A stretch of DNA of 64,000 nucleotides from assembly GCA_043808235.1 (NCBI GenBank), contig JAZDFC010000091.1, positions 20,552 to 84,551 of the forward strand. Direction: 5' to 3'. Numbering within the stretch: position 1 is the first letter of the stretch; every line of letters starts with the position of its first letter. Source of the DNA: JAZDFC01 sp043808235 (GTDB lineage: Bacteria; Bacteroidota; Ignavibacteria; Ignavibacteriales; Melioribacteraceae). A program made the position numbers and the translations under genes. This document shows positions 27,386 through 36,083 of this stretch, one piece after another. The notes beneath the pieces were generated by a model that was not told the DNA's origin, did not search any database, and was given only the letters and a program-made list of their open reading frames with translations.

Positions 27386-28759
27386 ATGAGAACTATAATC
27401 GAGCCGTTCAAAATCAAATCTGTTGAACCAATTCGATTCACAACAAAAGAAGAAAGGCAACAAATTATTAAAGAAGCCGGATACAATCCTTTCCTTATTC
27501 ATGCCGATAATGTGCTTATCGATTTACTAACCGACAGCGGAACCTCTGCAATGAGCGCTAAGCAGTGGGCAGGAATAATGGAAGGCGACGAAGCCTATGC
27601 GGGATCGAAAAGTTTTTACAAATTCGAATCGGCTGTTAAAAAAATTACAGGGCACAAATTTATAATTCCAACCCACCAGGGACGAGCCGCAGAAAAAATA
27701 TTGTTTTCAATTGTTGGCGGCGAAGGGAAATTCATTCCCAACAATACTCACTTCGATACAACACGCGCCAATATTGAATTCACCGGCGCGGAAGCTGTTG
27801 ACCTCTTAAATGAAATTGGGAAACATCCGGAGGTGCGGGCGGATTTTAAAGGTAACATGGATGTCGAAGCACTTGAGAATTTTATTAACAAAGTTGGCGT
27901 TGAAAATATCCCGCTTGTAATGATTACGGTTACGAACAATTCCGGCGGCGGGCAACCTGTTTCGATGCAGAATATTCGCGATGTAAAAAGTGTCTGTACT
28001 AAATTCGGTCTCCCGCTATTCATTGATGCATGCCGGTTTGCTGAGAATGCGTATTTCATAAAAATTCGGGAAGAAGGATACAAGGATAAATCAGTATTAG
28101 AGATTTGTCAGGAAATGTTTTCATACTCCGATGGAGCTACAATGAGCGCTAAAAAAGATGCGCTCGTAAACATCGGCGGATTTTTATCGGTGAATGATGA
28201 TAACCTCGCAATGTTGTGCCGTAATCTTTTAATTGTTACGGAAGGATTTCCAACTTACGGCGGATTAGCCGGACGCGATCTCGAAGCGGTTGCGCAGGGA
28301 CTTGAAGAAGTAATGGACGAAAATTATCTCCATTACAGAATTCGGAGTATTGAATATCTCGGCGAAAAGATGATTGCGAACGGAATCCCAATAATAGAAC
28401 CGCCCGGCGGACATGCAATTTATATTGATGCAAAGAGATTCCTTCCGCAAATTCCGCCCGATCAATATCCCGGGCAATCAATAGTGTGCGAACTTTATGT
28501 TGAAGGCGGCATACGCGGAGTTGAGATTGGCAGCGTAATGTTCGGCAAGCACGATCATAAAACAAATAAACTAATTTCACCGCCTATGGAACTTGTACGG
28601 CTCGCAATACCGCGAAGAGTTTACACTCAAAGCCATATCGATTATGTACTGGAAGTTTTAATAGAGGTTTATAAAAACAGGAACAACTTACGTGGAATGA
28701 AAATAATTTACGAAGCTCCAATGCTGCGGCATTTTACCGCAAGATTTGATTATCTATAA
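27386..28759 (+). CDS. tnaA: tryptophanase (beta-eliminating lyase)
   Basis: The 457-residue protein follows the tryptophanase/tyrosine phenol-lyase family throughout: IDLLTDSGTSAMS, GDEAYAG, PTHQGRAAE and the PLP lysine in TMSAKKDAL. Two sites favour tryptophanase: GIRGVEIGSVMFG, where tyrosine phenol-lyase has an Arg that binds the phenol, and the LRHFTA end with its His. The enzyme splits L-tryptophan to indole, pyruvate and ammonia. No TnaC-like leader peptide is apparent in the 205 bp upstream, and no tryptophan permease gene is adjacent. A clear terminator follows. Confidence 0.92.
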   Translation: MRTIIEPFKIKSVEPIRFTTKEERQQIIKEAGYNPFLIHADNVLIDLLTDSGTSAMSAKQWAGIMEGDEAYAGSKSFYKFESAVKKITGHKFIIPTHQGRAAEKILFSIVGGEGKFIPNNTHFDTTRANIEFTGAEAVDLLNEIGKHPEVRADFKGNMDVEALENFINKVGVENIPLVMITVTNNSGGGQPVSMQNIRDVKSVCTKFGLPLFIDACRFAENAYFIKIREEGYKDKSVLEICQEMFSYSDGATMSAKKDALVNIGGFLSVNDDNLAMLCRNLLIVTEGFPTYGGLAGRDLEAVAQGLEEVMDENYLHYRIRSIEYLGEKMIANGIPIIEPPGGHAIYIDAKRFLPQIPPDQYPGQSIVCELYVEGGIRGVEIGSVMFGKHDHKTNKLISPPMELVRLAIPRRVYTQSHIDYVLEVLIEVYKNRNNLRGMKIIYEAPMLRHFTARFDYL

Positions 28760-28766
28760 AAGAATT

Positions 28767-28798
28767 AAGCCCGGCTATTATATCCAACCGGGCTTTTT
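28767..28798 (+). terminator. rho-independent terminator of tnaA
   Basis: AAGCCCGG (28767-28774) and CCGGGCTT (28788-28795) form a perfect 8-bp stem with a 13-nt loop, and TTT follows the right arm. It starts 8 bp after the tryptophanase stop. Confidence 0.85.
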
Positions 28799-28825
28799 AA
28801 TAAATTATATTTTCCCAAATATTTA

Positions 28826-29536
28826 TCAGGACTCACCGAAAATTTTCGGAATAACTACTCCATTCGCGTTCACTGCTTGAACCAGATCCCAATTGTTATT
28901 TTGTATTTGTTTCTTAAAACAATTGGTACGGTAAATAGTATGATGCAATATTTCATTCGTATGTGTCTTCAACCAGTTGTGCCGCGCTGTAACGTACTGC
29001 TCAATCCAAATCTTTTCGTTACCGCCGTTTATAGGAGGACGTTCCGGAAATCTTTGACGAAGAAAAGATAATATTCCACCCGAATGAATAAAGCTGTCAT
29101 AAATTACAAGCAAGCTGAGAGCTTCGGCAAACTCATGCCCCTCGAACCAGATGAATGCAGGCTGGTAATAATAGAGGTCGAAAAAATCATCCTGCGTTTG
29201 GCGCATTATTTCATCTTCTCTCGCAGAGGTTTTTAAAAGATCCTTAAAATTCTGATCCTTCCTAAGCGAGGGCTGCTTACCAATCTTATTAACATAGGGT
29301 GAAAACTGGCTGCTGAATGTCCCGTTGTTAGCAATGTAACTTTCAATAAGCCGTTTCAAGTTACCGTATTCTGTTGTTTGGCTGCGTCCGTATGTGATTT
29401 GATAAATCTTCTCTCCGTTTATAACGGGACCGTCTTTGTAAATTGAAATGTTGTCGTACTTGCCGTCCGGCGTCCCGGTTTCAAATACATTAACAATTTT
29501 TAAAATCTTGGATTTTTGTTCGGTTGATATTGGCAT
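28826..29536 (-). CDS. GH46 chitosanase-like protein
   Basis: The 236-residue protein has the GH46 signature layout: a Glu in VFETGTPDGKYD, then IYKDGP and ITYGRSQTTEYGNL. The family cleaves chitosan-type beta-1,4 glucosamine chains. No signal peptide is seen, so it may act inside the cell, be released by lysis, or be a phage-derived lysin. It stands alone, downstream of the RelE pair on the same strand. The family call rests on motif order only. Confidence 0.6.
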   Translation of the reverse strand: MPISTEQKSKILKIVNVFETGTPDGKYDNISIYKDGPVINGEKIYQITYGRSQTTEYGNLKRLIESYIANNGTFSSQFSPYVNKIGKQPSLRKDQNFKDLLKTSAREDEIMRQTQDDFFDLYYYQPAFIWFEGHEFAEALSLLVIYDSFIHSGGILSFLRQRFPERPPINGGNEKIWIEQYVTARHNWLKTHTNEILHHTIYRTNCFKKQIQNNNWDLVQAVNANGVVIPKIFGES

Positions 29537-29630
29537 GTTGATTCCCTTCTGATTTGTTCCGTGATAAAGATACGGGATTTAAAAACTTTGTACAAGCCTC
29601 AAAAATAAATCAAAAATTATTTAACGTAGA

Positions 29631-29900
29631 TTAATGAGAAAAATGCTTATAAATATCCTTTCTGTGGAGAACTCTAATAAATTCAACTGTATTTTCTAAA
29701 ATCCGAATGCCCAATCGATATTCACCGAGACGAATACGATAAAAATTTTCTTCGCCATGCAGTTTCTTTACGTTTTTGATTTGCTTAAAATTACCTGCCA
29801 TTTGGATTTCTTCGATGCAGTCGGCAATTTTTGCGAGAAGTTGTCTGTCTTTTATTTTTTTTGTGTCTTTTACGAAAGATGAGTCGATTTTAATTATCAT
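29631..29900 (-). CDS. RelE/ParE-type toxin
   Basis: The 89-residue protein is basic, and its central stretch VKKLHGEENFYRIRLGEYRLGIRI is typical of RelE-family mRNA interferases, with the usual final His region (HRKDIYKHF). It overlaps the upstream gene by 4 bp, as in most antitoxin-toxin pairs. Such toxins cut mRNA at the ribosome when the antitoxin is lost. Confidence 0.9.
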   Translation of the reverse strand: MIIKIDSSFVKDTKKIKDRQLLAKIADCIEEIQMAGNFKQIKNVKKLHGEENFYRIRLGEYRLGIRILENTVEFIRVLHRKDIYKHFSH

Positions 29901-30094
29901 TTGCGTAATTTTTTTATAAATGATTTTGTATCGACAAATTTTCCGGTTCGGCCGTTTTTTATAGCATATAACATTCCAATATCTTCCATTTCGGATTCGC
30001 TAAGTACTTTTACTTTAATTCCGATCTTTTTGGCAATATCCAAAAGAAGTTTCAAATCCGTTTTTGAACTACTGTTTACAATTGCTGTTTCCAT
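29897..30094 (-). CDS. antitoxin of the RelE-type toxin
   Basis: The 65-residue protein overlaps the toxin gene by 4 bp. It has a helical N-terminus (LKLLLDIAKKIGIKV) and an acidic SESEMED stretch followed by a Lys-rich tail. Such short acidic proteins bind and block RelE toxins and repress their own operon. The ATG at 30094 is chosen because GGAG lies 5 bp before it. Confidence 0.82.
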   Translation of the reverse strand: METAIVNSSSKTDLKLLLDIAKKIGIKVKVLSESEMEDIGMLYAIKNGRTGKFVDTKSFIKKLRK

Positions 30095-30243
30095 AAAATC
30101 TCCTTCGGTGCAAAGATACAAAAAATATCATGTTTGTTGTAATCGAAATATCTTTTACAATTACACATTGTTTATTAAAATCCGTGTATTGTAGAAGTAA
30201 TCGTATAATTATATTTTAATACTGTTAATATTCCGATTGGTTA

Positions 30244-31065
30244 ATGAAACTCAAAAAACATTTTTTCTTCTCAGATAAAAACCAGGTATGGCGGATACTT
30301 ATTTCCGATTCCGAAAAACTGATTATCGAGACACGCGATGTAGAACAAAAACAAGTTTACTTTCACTGCATCGATCTGCCGCGCGGAAAGAAGCTGTTCG
30401 ACGGATTACAGCTTGAAGAAAAATACTGGATCGGCATCGAGACAATTTACAAGGATATCATTTTCTTCCACAGGTTCGCCTCGCCCGATATGCCGCGACA
30501 CAAAGAAATTATCGCTTTCGATATCAATACAAAAAAAGAATTGTGGAGAGATGATAACTACTCCTTCCTCTTTGTATTTGAAGACAAAATTTATTGCAGC
30601 AAGCAGCTATTTGAAGGATGGAAATTTTATTCCCTCGATTTCCGCACCGGCGAACTAATTGAAGAGCTTGCAGACAAAAGCGAATACGTTAATGAGCTTC
30701 GTGAAAAAGCCGGACAATCAATCAGTTATGATAGTTATTTATTTCCGGTCCGCTTTGATAGGAATCCTGATACCGAAAGTAAAGCCACGAAGTGGATACA
30801 CGACAAAATAAATCCGCTTGATATTATCGGCGAAGTTGAATATACTGAGTACGGCTCGTTATTGTTATTTAATTTTCATGAGAAAAAGGATGGCATAATT
30901 ATGAATAGATTTTTTATTGTTGATACCGATAAAGGGAAAGAAATATTCACAGAGACATTGAATACTATTGCAAACGGTTATATACCCGACTCGTTTTTTA
31001 TTTATAGAAATATGCTAATCATGCTAAAAGAAAAGAAGGAAGTATTGATTTATAAAATAGAGTGA
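30244..31065 (+). CDS. DUF4905 protein
   Basis: The 273-residue protein has no signal peptide. Repeated short beta strands, such as IIAFDINTKKELWRDD and FYSLDFRTGELIEEL, look like incomplete propeller blades of the PQQ type. It fits the DUF4905 family of Bacteroidota; its function is unknown. It ends 4 bp before the AMMECR1 gene, so it is likely the first gene of that operon. Confidence 0.75.
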   Translation: MKLKKHFFFSDKNQVWRILISDSEKLIIETRDVEQKQVYFHCIDLPRGKKLFDGLQLEEKYWIGIETIYKDIIFFHRFASPDMPRHKEIIAFDINTKKELWRDDNYSFLFVFEDKIYCSKQLFEGWKFYSLDFRTGELIEELADKSEYVNELREKAGQSISYDSYLFPVRFDRNPDTESKATKWIHDKINPLDIIGEVEYTEYGSLLLFNFHEKKDGIIMNRFFIVDTDKGKEIFTETLNTIANGYIPDSFFIYRNMLIMLKEKKEVLIYKIE

Positions 31066-31069
31066 CAAA

Positions 31070-31645
31070 ATGGAACTGACTATAAAAGAAAAACAAACTC
31101 TAATTGCCGTCGCAAGAGAATCAATTGAAAGATTGTTCACACAAAAAGAGACCACACCAATTAATTTCGAGATACATCCGGTATTACAAACCAACGCGGG
31201 CGCGTTTGTAACACTTACCATCGGGGGAAGACTCCGTGGCTGCATCGGGTATATTGTTTCGGATCAACCGTTATACGATACTGTTCGCGATGCGGCAGTG
31301 CAGGCAGCTACCGGCGATCCCAGGTTTCATCCGTTAACCGAGAAAGAGCTTGCAAAAATTGAAATCGAAATTTCAGTGCTCTCGCCTCCATTCCCGATGG
31401 AGAGTTATGACGATATCGTAATTGGTAAACACGGACTTATTCTTGAGGAACGTGGGAGACACGCGCTGCTGCTGCCACAAGTACCGGTCGAACATAATAT
31501 GAACCGTGACCAATTTTTAGCGGCCTTATGTGAAAAGGGTGGATTCTCCCGGAACATGTGGAAAGAAAAGCAGGTGAAGCTGAGTGCATTTACTGCGCTC
31601 GTTTTTTCGGAAGAGGAGCTGGAGAAGGGAAATGACACTGATTAG
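31070..31645 (+). CDS. AMMECR1-domain protein (AmmeMemoRadiSam system protein A)
   Basis: The 191-residue protein carries the hallmark LRGCIGYI of the AMMECR1 domain, then DPRFHPLT and LLLPQVPVEHN. The family is widespread but its biochemical role is not settled. It is followed, with a 14-bp overlap, by a MEMO1-type gene, the usual pairing of the AmmeMemoRadiSam system. The radical SAM partner is not in the adjacent genes. Confidence 0.93.
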   Translation: MELTIKEKQTLIAVARESIERLFTQKETTPINFEIHPVLQTNAGAFVTLTIGGRLRGCIGYIVSDQPLYDTVRDAAVQAATGDPRFHPLTEKELAKIEIEISVLSPPFPMESYDDIVIGKHGLILEERGRHALLLPQVPVEHNMNRDQFLAALCEKGGFSRNMWKEKQVKLSAFTALVFSEEELEKGNDTD

Positions 31646-32447
31646 AAAACCGGCTGTGGCCGGAATGTTTTATCCTGCCAAAAAGGAAAAATTGCGGGAA
31701 CTCATTACCGAACTTTTGGAGTCATCGAAGGGGGATGAAAAAATAGAAAATATTTTCGGAATTATTGCGCCGCACGCAGGATATTTATATTCAGGTAAAA
31801 CCGCAGCGGCGGCTTATAATTTAATATCAGGAACTATATATAAAACTGTAGTTGTCATCTCCCCAAGTCACCGGGAATATTTTCCCGGCGCATCAATTTA
31901 TAACGGCGATTTTTACCAAACACCTCTTGGCGATATTCCGATTGATAAAGAGTTGAGTGCAAAAATATTAGATGGCAGCAAATTTATTTTTGAAGGTGCA
32001 GAAGGACACCGTCAGGAACATGCACTCGAAGTACAACTTCCGTTTCTTCAAACTGTGCTTGGTGATTTTTCACTCGTTCCAATGGTAATGGGCAATCAGG
32101 GTGCAAAATTCATCGATGATATCGCACAACAGATTTCGAAAGTAGTAAATGAGGATTTTTTAATTGTAGCAAGTTCGGACCTATCTCATTTTCATTCGAA
32201 AGAGGAAGCCGTTCGACTTGATTCAATAATCGTCGACAAAATTAACGCCTTCGATTACGATGGATTGATGACAGCAATTGATCGTAAAAATTGCGAAGCC
32301 TGTGGCGGCGGACCAATAATAGCAATGATGAAAACAGCAGCTATGAAAAACCGGAAACATTCCCGCGTAGTTGCCCGCTGCGATTCCGGAGATGTGACTG
32401 GGGATTCTTCGGAGGTTGTTGGATATTTATCTGCAGTAATATACTAA
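31632..32447 (+). CDS. MEMO1-family protein (AmmeMemoRadiSam system protein B)
   Basis: From the ATG at 31632 the protein begins RKPAVAGMFYPA. It holds the MEMO motifs APHAGYLYSG, SSDLSHF, CEACGGGPI and GDVTGDSSEVVGYLS, which line the metal-type active site of this dioxygenase-like fold. The inner ATG is chosen because GGAGAAGGGA lies just before it and the family starts here; it overlaps AMMECR1 by 14 bp. The substrate is unknown. Confidence 0.93.
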   Translation: MTLIRKPAVAGMFYPAKKEKLRELITELLESSKGDEKIENIFGIIAPHAGYLYSGKTAAAAYNLISGTIYKTVVVISPSHREYFPGASIYNGDFYQTPLGDIPIDKELSAKILDGSKFIFEGAEGHRQEHALEVQLPFLQTVLGDFSLVPMVMGNQGAKFIDDIAQQISKVVNEDFLIVASSDLSHFHSKEEAVRLDSIIVDKINAFDYDGLMTAIDRKNCEACGGGPIIAMMKTAAMKNRKHSRVVARCDSGDVTGDSSEVVGYLSAVIY

Positions 32448-32473
32448 TCAATAAAAGATAAATTAAAGCAAAT

Positions 32474-32579
32474 AGCACACTGATTCCGAAAAAACTGGAA
32501 TACACAGATGATACTGATTTTCGCTGATCTGCGTAAATCTTTTAAATCAGTGTATTCGATGAAATCGAATTAGTGTGCT
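32474..32579. repeat. left 106-bp structured repeat
   Basis: The outer arms AGCACACTGATTC and GAATTAGTGTGCT pair with one wobble. Inside are two hairpins, ATTCC...GGAAT and ATTCGATGAAATCGAAT, and an inner stem AATACAC/GTGTATT, giving a cross-shaped fold. The right copy keeps this fold with compensating changes. Confidence 0.8.
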
Positions 32580-32597
32580 GTTAAACGGAGGATAATT

Positions 32598-32993
32598 ATG
32601 AACGAAGAATATTTACACCAAAATCTAACGTCACAAATCTTGTCTGCATTTTATAAGGTGTATAACACTCTCGGTTTCGGTTTTCTTGAAAAGGTTTATG
32701 AAAATTCACTGAAAATCGAACTTGAAAATCATGGACTTAAAGTCGAGAGACAAAAGCAAATCAACGTCTACTATCAGACCAAACTTGTGGGTGAGTATTA
32801 TGCCGATCTGATAGTAAATGATTTAGTGATCATTGAACTAAAAGCAGCGGAGGGGATAGTGGAAGAACATGAACATCAACTTCTTAATTATCTGAAGGCA
32901 ACAGATATCGAAGTAGGTCTGCTGTTAAATTTTGGAAAGAAACCGGAAGTAAGAAGAAAAATATATACGAATGAAAATAAAAAGTTGCGTTAG
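32598..32993 (+). CDS. GxxExxY protein (PD-(D/E)XK-nuclease-like)
   Basis: The 131-residue protein shows GFGFLEKVYENSL (the GxxExxY motif), then VGEYYADLIVNDLVIIELKAAE, where the Asp and the ELK fit a PD-(D/E)XK nuclease core. The family is common in this phylum but its role is unknown. It has its own ribosome site (GGAGGATAATT before the ATG). The gene lies exactly between two copies of a 106-bp structured repeat, with 18 bp on its left and 9 bp on its right, so gene and repeats appear to move or be kept as one unit. Confidence 0.88.
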   Translation: MNEEYLHQNLTSQILSAFYKVYNTLGFGFLEKVYENSLKIELENHGLKVERQKQINVYYQTKLVGEYYADLIVNDLVIIELKAAEGIVEEHEHQLLNYLKATDIEVGLLLNFGKKPEVRRKIYTNENKKLR

Positions 32994-33002
32994 CCACATA
33001 AT

Positions 33003-33108
33003 AGCACGCTGATTCCGAAAAAACCGGAATACACAGATGATACTGATTTTCGCTGATCTGTGGTAATCTGCTCAATCAGCGTATTCGATGAAATCGAATC
33101 TGTGTGCT
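33003..33108. repeat. right 106-bp structured repeat
   Basis: This direct copy of 32474-32579 has the same length and clear similarity. Its first side hairpin is stronger (ATTCCG...CGGAAT), the second (ATTCGATGAAATCGAAT) is unchanged, and the inner stem has a G-U type change. Conserved pairing with changed bases points to selection on the folded form. Confidence 0.8.
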
Positions 33109-33123
33109 ATGCAATGATGATCT

Positions 33124-34335
33124 TTAGAAAAATATTTCATCAACCGGTTTTGCTCCCGGGAAATGGGAGAGCAGTTTGTTCAGCACATCATCAACCACAG
33201 CATCGGGACATGACGCGCCGCTTGTAAGCACAATGCTCACTTTATCTTTAACCGGCAGATAATTTTCCGTAAGTCTCTCTTCCTTCGCATGAATATCTAA
33301 GTGACTAATGACCTTATCCGAGATTATTTTTTCATCTGACGAAATAAAATATGTAACAAATTTATCCTCCAACAATTCAACAATGTGGGATGTATTGGAA
33401 CTATTGTATCCCCCCACAACTATTGCAAGATCGGCATTTTTCTCCATCAATCCGTATGTTGCTTGCTGGTTATCGTTAGTTGCGTAACACAGCGTATCGC
33501 GTGTATCTGCAAAGTGATCTGCAATATTTCCCTCCCCAAATTTTTTAATCATTGTCTGCTTCAGATAGTCAACGATTGCCTGTGTTTCGGTTGCGAGCAT
33601 AGTAGTTTGATTTACGACTCCAATGCGGTTAAAATCTTTATTGATATCGAATCCATTGGAAAACTTCCCTGCAAAGAAATGATTAAATTCTTCTTGAGTA
33701 ATTTCTCCCGATATTGCCTTTGAGAGAAGTTTGGCTTCCTGCATATCCCGAATAATTACCGACGGGGAATTTTTATTACTGTGAGAAAATGTCGCTCTTG
33801 TTTCTTCGTGATTATATTTACCATGAATAACAATTGTATAATCTTGTGTACCGAGTACCGCAGCTTTATTCCAGACCTTTTCAACGAACGGGCAAGTAGT
33901 ATTGTATTTTTTTGTATTAATGCCCATCGATTCAAGTTTTGATTCAATCTCAAGCGTAGTTCCGAATGCAGGAATAATCACAATATCATCGCTTTTTAGT
34001 TCGCTCCAATCAACATACTTGTTTCCCTCTTCATCCATTATAAACTTAATGTCGCTTTCAAGCAAGTCATTGTTGACGATAGGATTATGAATCATTTCAC
34101 TCAGAAGAAAAATCCTTTTACCGGGATTTTCATCGAGAGTTTTGTATGCTATCTCGATAGCGTTTTCAACACCATAACAGAATCCAAAATGTCGGGCGAT
34201 GAAAAATTTAACGGGACCGAAATCCAATTCGGTTGGAGTAAAATCTTTTTTACGCGGATCAGTTAACTGGCGCTGTTCTTTGATTCGCGAGATTATCGAG
34301 CTTTTATAAAATGACGGTATATTGAACTTCTTCAT
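33124..34335 (-). CDS. ispH: 4-hydroxy-3-methylbut-2-enyl diphosphate reductase, long form
   Basis: The enzyme makes isopentenyl and dimethylallyl diphosphate in the last step of the MEP pathway. The three cluster-binding cysteines are visible in HFGFCYGVE, NTTCPFVEK and TSGASCPD. At about 403 residues it is much longer than the roughly 310-residue E. coli enzyme and matches the plant/cyanobacterial-type long form. The ATG at 34335 has an AGGAAG site close upstream; a frame start at 34353 is less likely. Confidence 0.95.
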   Translation of the reverse strand: MKKFNIPSFYKSSIISRIKEQRQLTDPRKKDFTPTELDFGPVKFFIARHFGFCYGVENAIEIAYKTLDENPGKRIFLLSEMIHNPIVNNDLLESDIKFIMDEEGNKYVDWSELKSDDIVIIPAFGTTLEIESKLESMGINTKKYNTTCPFVEKVWNKAAVLGTQDYTIVIHGKYNHEETRATFSHSNKNSPSVIIRDMQEAKLLSKAISGEITQEEFNHFFAGKFSNGFDINKDFNRIGVVNQTTMLATETQAIVDYLKQTMIKKFGEGNIADHFADTRDTLCYATNDNQQATYGLMEKNADLAIVVGGYNSSNTSHIVELLEDKFVTYFISSDEKIISDKVISHLDIHAKEERLTENYLPVKDKVSIVLTSGASCPDAVVDDVLNKLLSHFPGAKPVDEIFF

Positions 34336-34365
34336 CTTCCTGCTTAACAACAATTAAAAATAATT

Positions 34366-34400
34366 AGTGCCTTAGAGGAAAGAAAAACCACTAAGGCACT
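34366..34400. repeat. 10-bp inverted repeat of the AGTGCCTTAG family
   Basis: AGTGCCTTAG (34366-34375) and CTAAGGCACT (34391-34400) are perfect reverse complements, with AAAACCA before the right arm. The element resembles the one at 26287-26327 and could end transcription of the minus-strand lipoprotein gene. Confidence 0.6.
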
Positions 34401-34426
34401 TAGAACACTCAGAAACACTTAGTTCT

Positions 34427-35245
34427 CTATTTAAAACTAACCTCCACTTTCTGGTTAAATTCCATTTTAATGCCGGGTATGTCTTTCAGCATTTCTTTGG
34501 CCTCTTCGAATGATTTCGGATTATGCTTTTTTAATTCATCGAACTTTCCGGGCTGCTCTAATATTTTCCCGAAGTCCATTTCCATAAGTGTTATCACATT
34601 ATTCTCAACATTTGTAGCATTGGTAGATGTAATCGTTCCCATCGGTTGAACCAAAATTGCAATGTGCATATCCTTCATCATCGTTTTTGCCTGCTCTTCC
34701 CAGGCCGGATCCATTGCTTGTGCAGTATCTTCTACAGCTTGCTCATCGTCTATTCCGCTTTTATCAAATTCGGGCAGTATAATAGTTAATTTTGATGTTG
34801 TACCTTTCTCAAAAGCAAACGTAATTGGTTTTTTCTCCTGGGGTTCCTGGTCGCTCATACTCATTGCATCGGAGGGTACTTTGCTCACGGGATCTTCATC
34901 AATTTTTAATTTAGTTATATCTGTAAAACTGAATACGGCTTTGTAACCGCTTTTTCCGCCGGCATCTATTTTCTCACCCTTCAGGTATTTAACACCCTCT
35001 CCATATTCAGCGGCTTCATTCATCAATTCATCTTCTTTGAAAATCTCGAACTTTTGAGTCCCGGTTGTATCCATAAAGGACATCATTTGATTCATCATCT
35101 CGATAAAAGTCCCGCCCATTAAAACGGTTTCTTCTATCACTCCGGATCCGTCGGGATTTACTTTTACTTTCATTGTAACATCGATACAGCCGGAAAGCAA
35201 TGACATCATTGCAACCACAAAAAATAATTTTGCAATTTTTTTCAT
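34427..35245 (-). CDS. lipoprotein of unknown function
   Basis: The signal peptide ends in LLSGC, giving a lipidated Cys near residue 20. The mature part begins DVTMKVKVNPDGSGVIEET, a pattern of secreted beta-rich lipoproteins of the LppM kind, and has Met- and acid-rich stretches. No catalytic motif is seen. A ribosome site (AGGAG) is placed just before the start. It follows the esterase gene by 24 bp, so both may share a transcript. Confidence 0.75.
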   Translation of the reverse strand: MKKIAKLFFVVAMMSLLSGCIDVTMKVKVNPDGSGVIEETVLMGGTFIEMMNQMMSFMDTTGTQKFEIFKEDELMNEAAEYGEGVKYLKGEKIDAGGKSGYKAVFSFTDITKLKIDEDPVSKVPSDAMSMSDQEPQEKKPITFAFEKGTTSKLTIILPEFDKSGIDDEQAVEDTAQAMDPAWEEQAKTMMKDMHIAILVQPMGTITSTNATNVENNVITLMEMDFGKILEQPGKFDELKKHNPKSFEEAKEMLKDIPGIKMEFNQKVEVSFK

Positions 35246-35269
35246 CTTTGTTTCTCCTTTTATGTATGA

Positions 35270-35995
35270 TTAAATTTTTTCGATAAAATATGGCAGCATC
35301 TTCCGCCATGTCGGCCAATCGTGCGGCATATCGTGTCCCCATAAATCAAACCAATGCGGTATGCCTTTCGAATAAAGAATCTCCGAAAGCTGTTTTGATT
35401 TTGCCGGATCTTCAAATGAGCCTTGCCCGGTTGCGATTACTATTGAACTTTTCCGCATTTGATTTAGCGTTTGTTCATCGTTCAAGTTAGGCATGAAATC
35501 AATCGGCGAGTTATAATAGCAGTGATCATCATAATAACTCTTTGTGTAATATTTGATGTCGTAAACTCCGCTCATGGCAATCATTCCGCTAAAAATATCG
35601 GGGCGGCGGAGAAATATATTCGCCGCGTGATATGCCCCCACGGACGCACCGGTGGTAACGACTGGAACCAAACCATTACATTGTGAATGAATAAACGAAA
35701 CAACTTCAGATAGGACATAATTATTGAATTGTCCGTGCCTTATGGATCTGTGCGAAGATTCCATGGAATAATTCAATAGCGATTCATTGTTGACCGTATT
35801 GATTGAGAAAACTTTTATTTTCCCCGCGTCAATGTGATGAGCAATCGAATCGATCAATTGAAACCGTTCGTATTCAAGGAAATCTGCCGCTGCCGTGGGG
35901 AACATTAACAACGCATAACCGTGATGTCCGTAAACCGCAATCTCCATATCTTTATAGAGAGCGTTGCTGTACCATTTATGTATTTCACGTTTCAT
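35270..35995 (-). CDS. esterase-D-like alpha/beta hydrolase
   Basis: The 241-residue protein has no signal peptide. The nucleophile motif is GASVGA, with an Asp candidate and a final His in DLWGHDMPHDWPTW. The order fits the esterase-D/Fes branch used to cleave thiol or phosphate esters. The substrate is not apparent. The gene leads a two-gene unit with the lipoprotein. Confidence 0.82.
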   Translation of the reverse strand: MKREIHKWYSNALYKDMEIAVYGHHGYALLMFPTAAADFLEYERFQLIDSIAHHIDAGKIKVFSINTVNNESLLNYSMESSHRSIRHGQFNNYVLSEVVSFIHSQCNGLVPVVTTGASVGAYHAANIFLRRPDIFSGMIAMSGVYDIKYYTKSYYDDHCYYNSPIDFMPNLNDEQTLNQMRKSSIVIATGQGSFEDPAKSKQLSEILYSKGIPHWFDLWGHDMPHDWPTWRKMLPYFIEKI

Positions 35996-36083
35996 GTCTT
36001 TTAGCCTCCAATTATAACCAATGATACTCGTTACTGGTTTCTTGTTACTAGCAAAAGCGTATTATTCAAATATCCAGCATCCA

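Larger units (their letters stand above)
32474..33108. mobile_element. candidate GxxExxY cassette flanked by structured repeats
   Basis: A 635-bp unit consists of a 131-residue GxxExxY gene between two direct 106-bp repeats. The repeats begin AGCAC(A/G)CTGATTCCG and end GAAATCGAAT..GTGTGCT, so each copy also has inverted ends. No target-site duplication, transposase or integrase is visible. The boundaries are taken from the repeats. Treating it as a moveable unit is inference. Confidence 0.5.

Noticed and set aside
27386..28759. Tyrosine phenol-lyase instead of tryptophanase
   Set aside because: The Arg that binds the phenol ring is replaced in GVEIGSV and the His of LRHFTA is present, both favouring tryptophanase.
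32474..33108. CRISPR array from the repeated 106-bp units
   Set aside because: There are only two copies separated by a gene; no short spacers or cas genes are present anywhere in the window.
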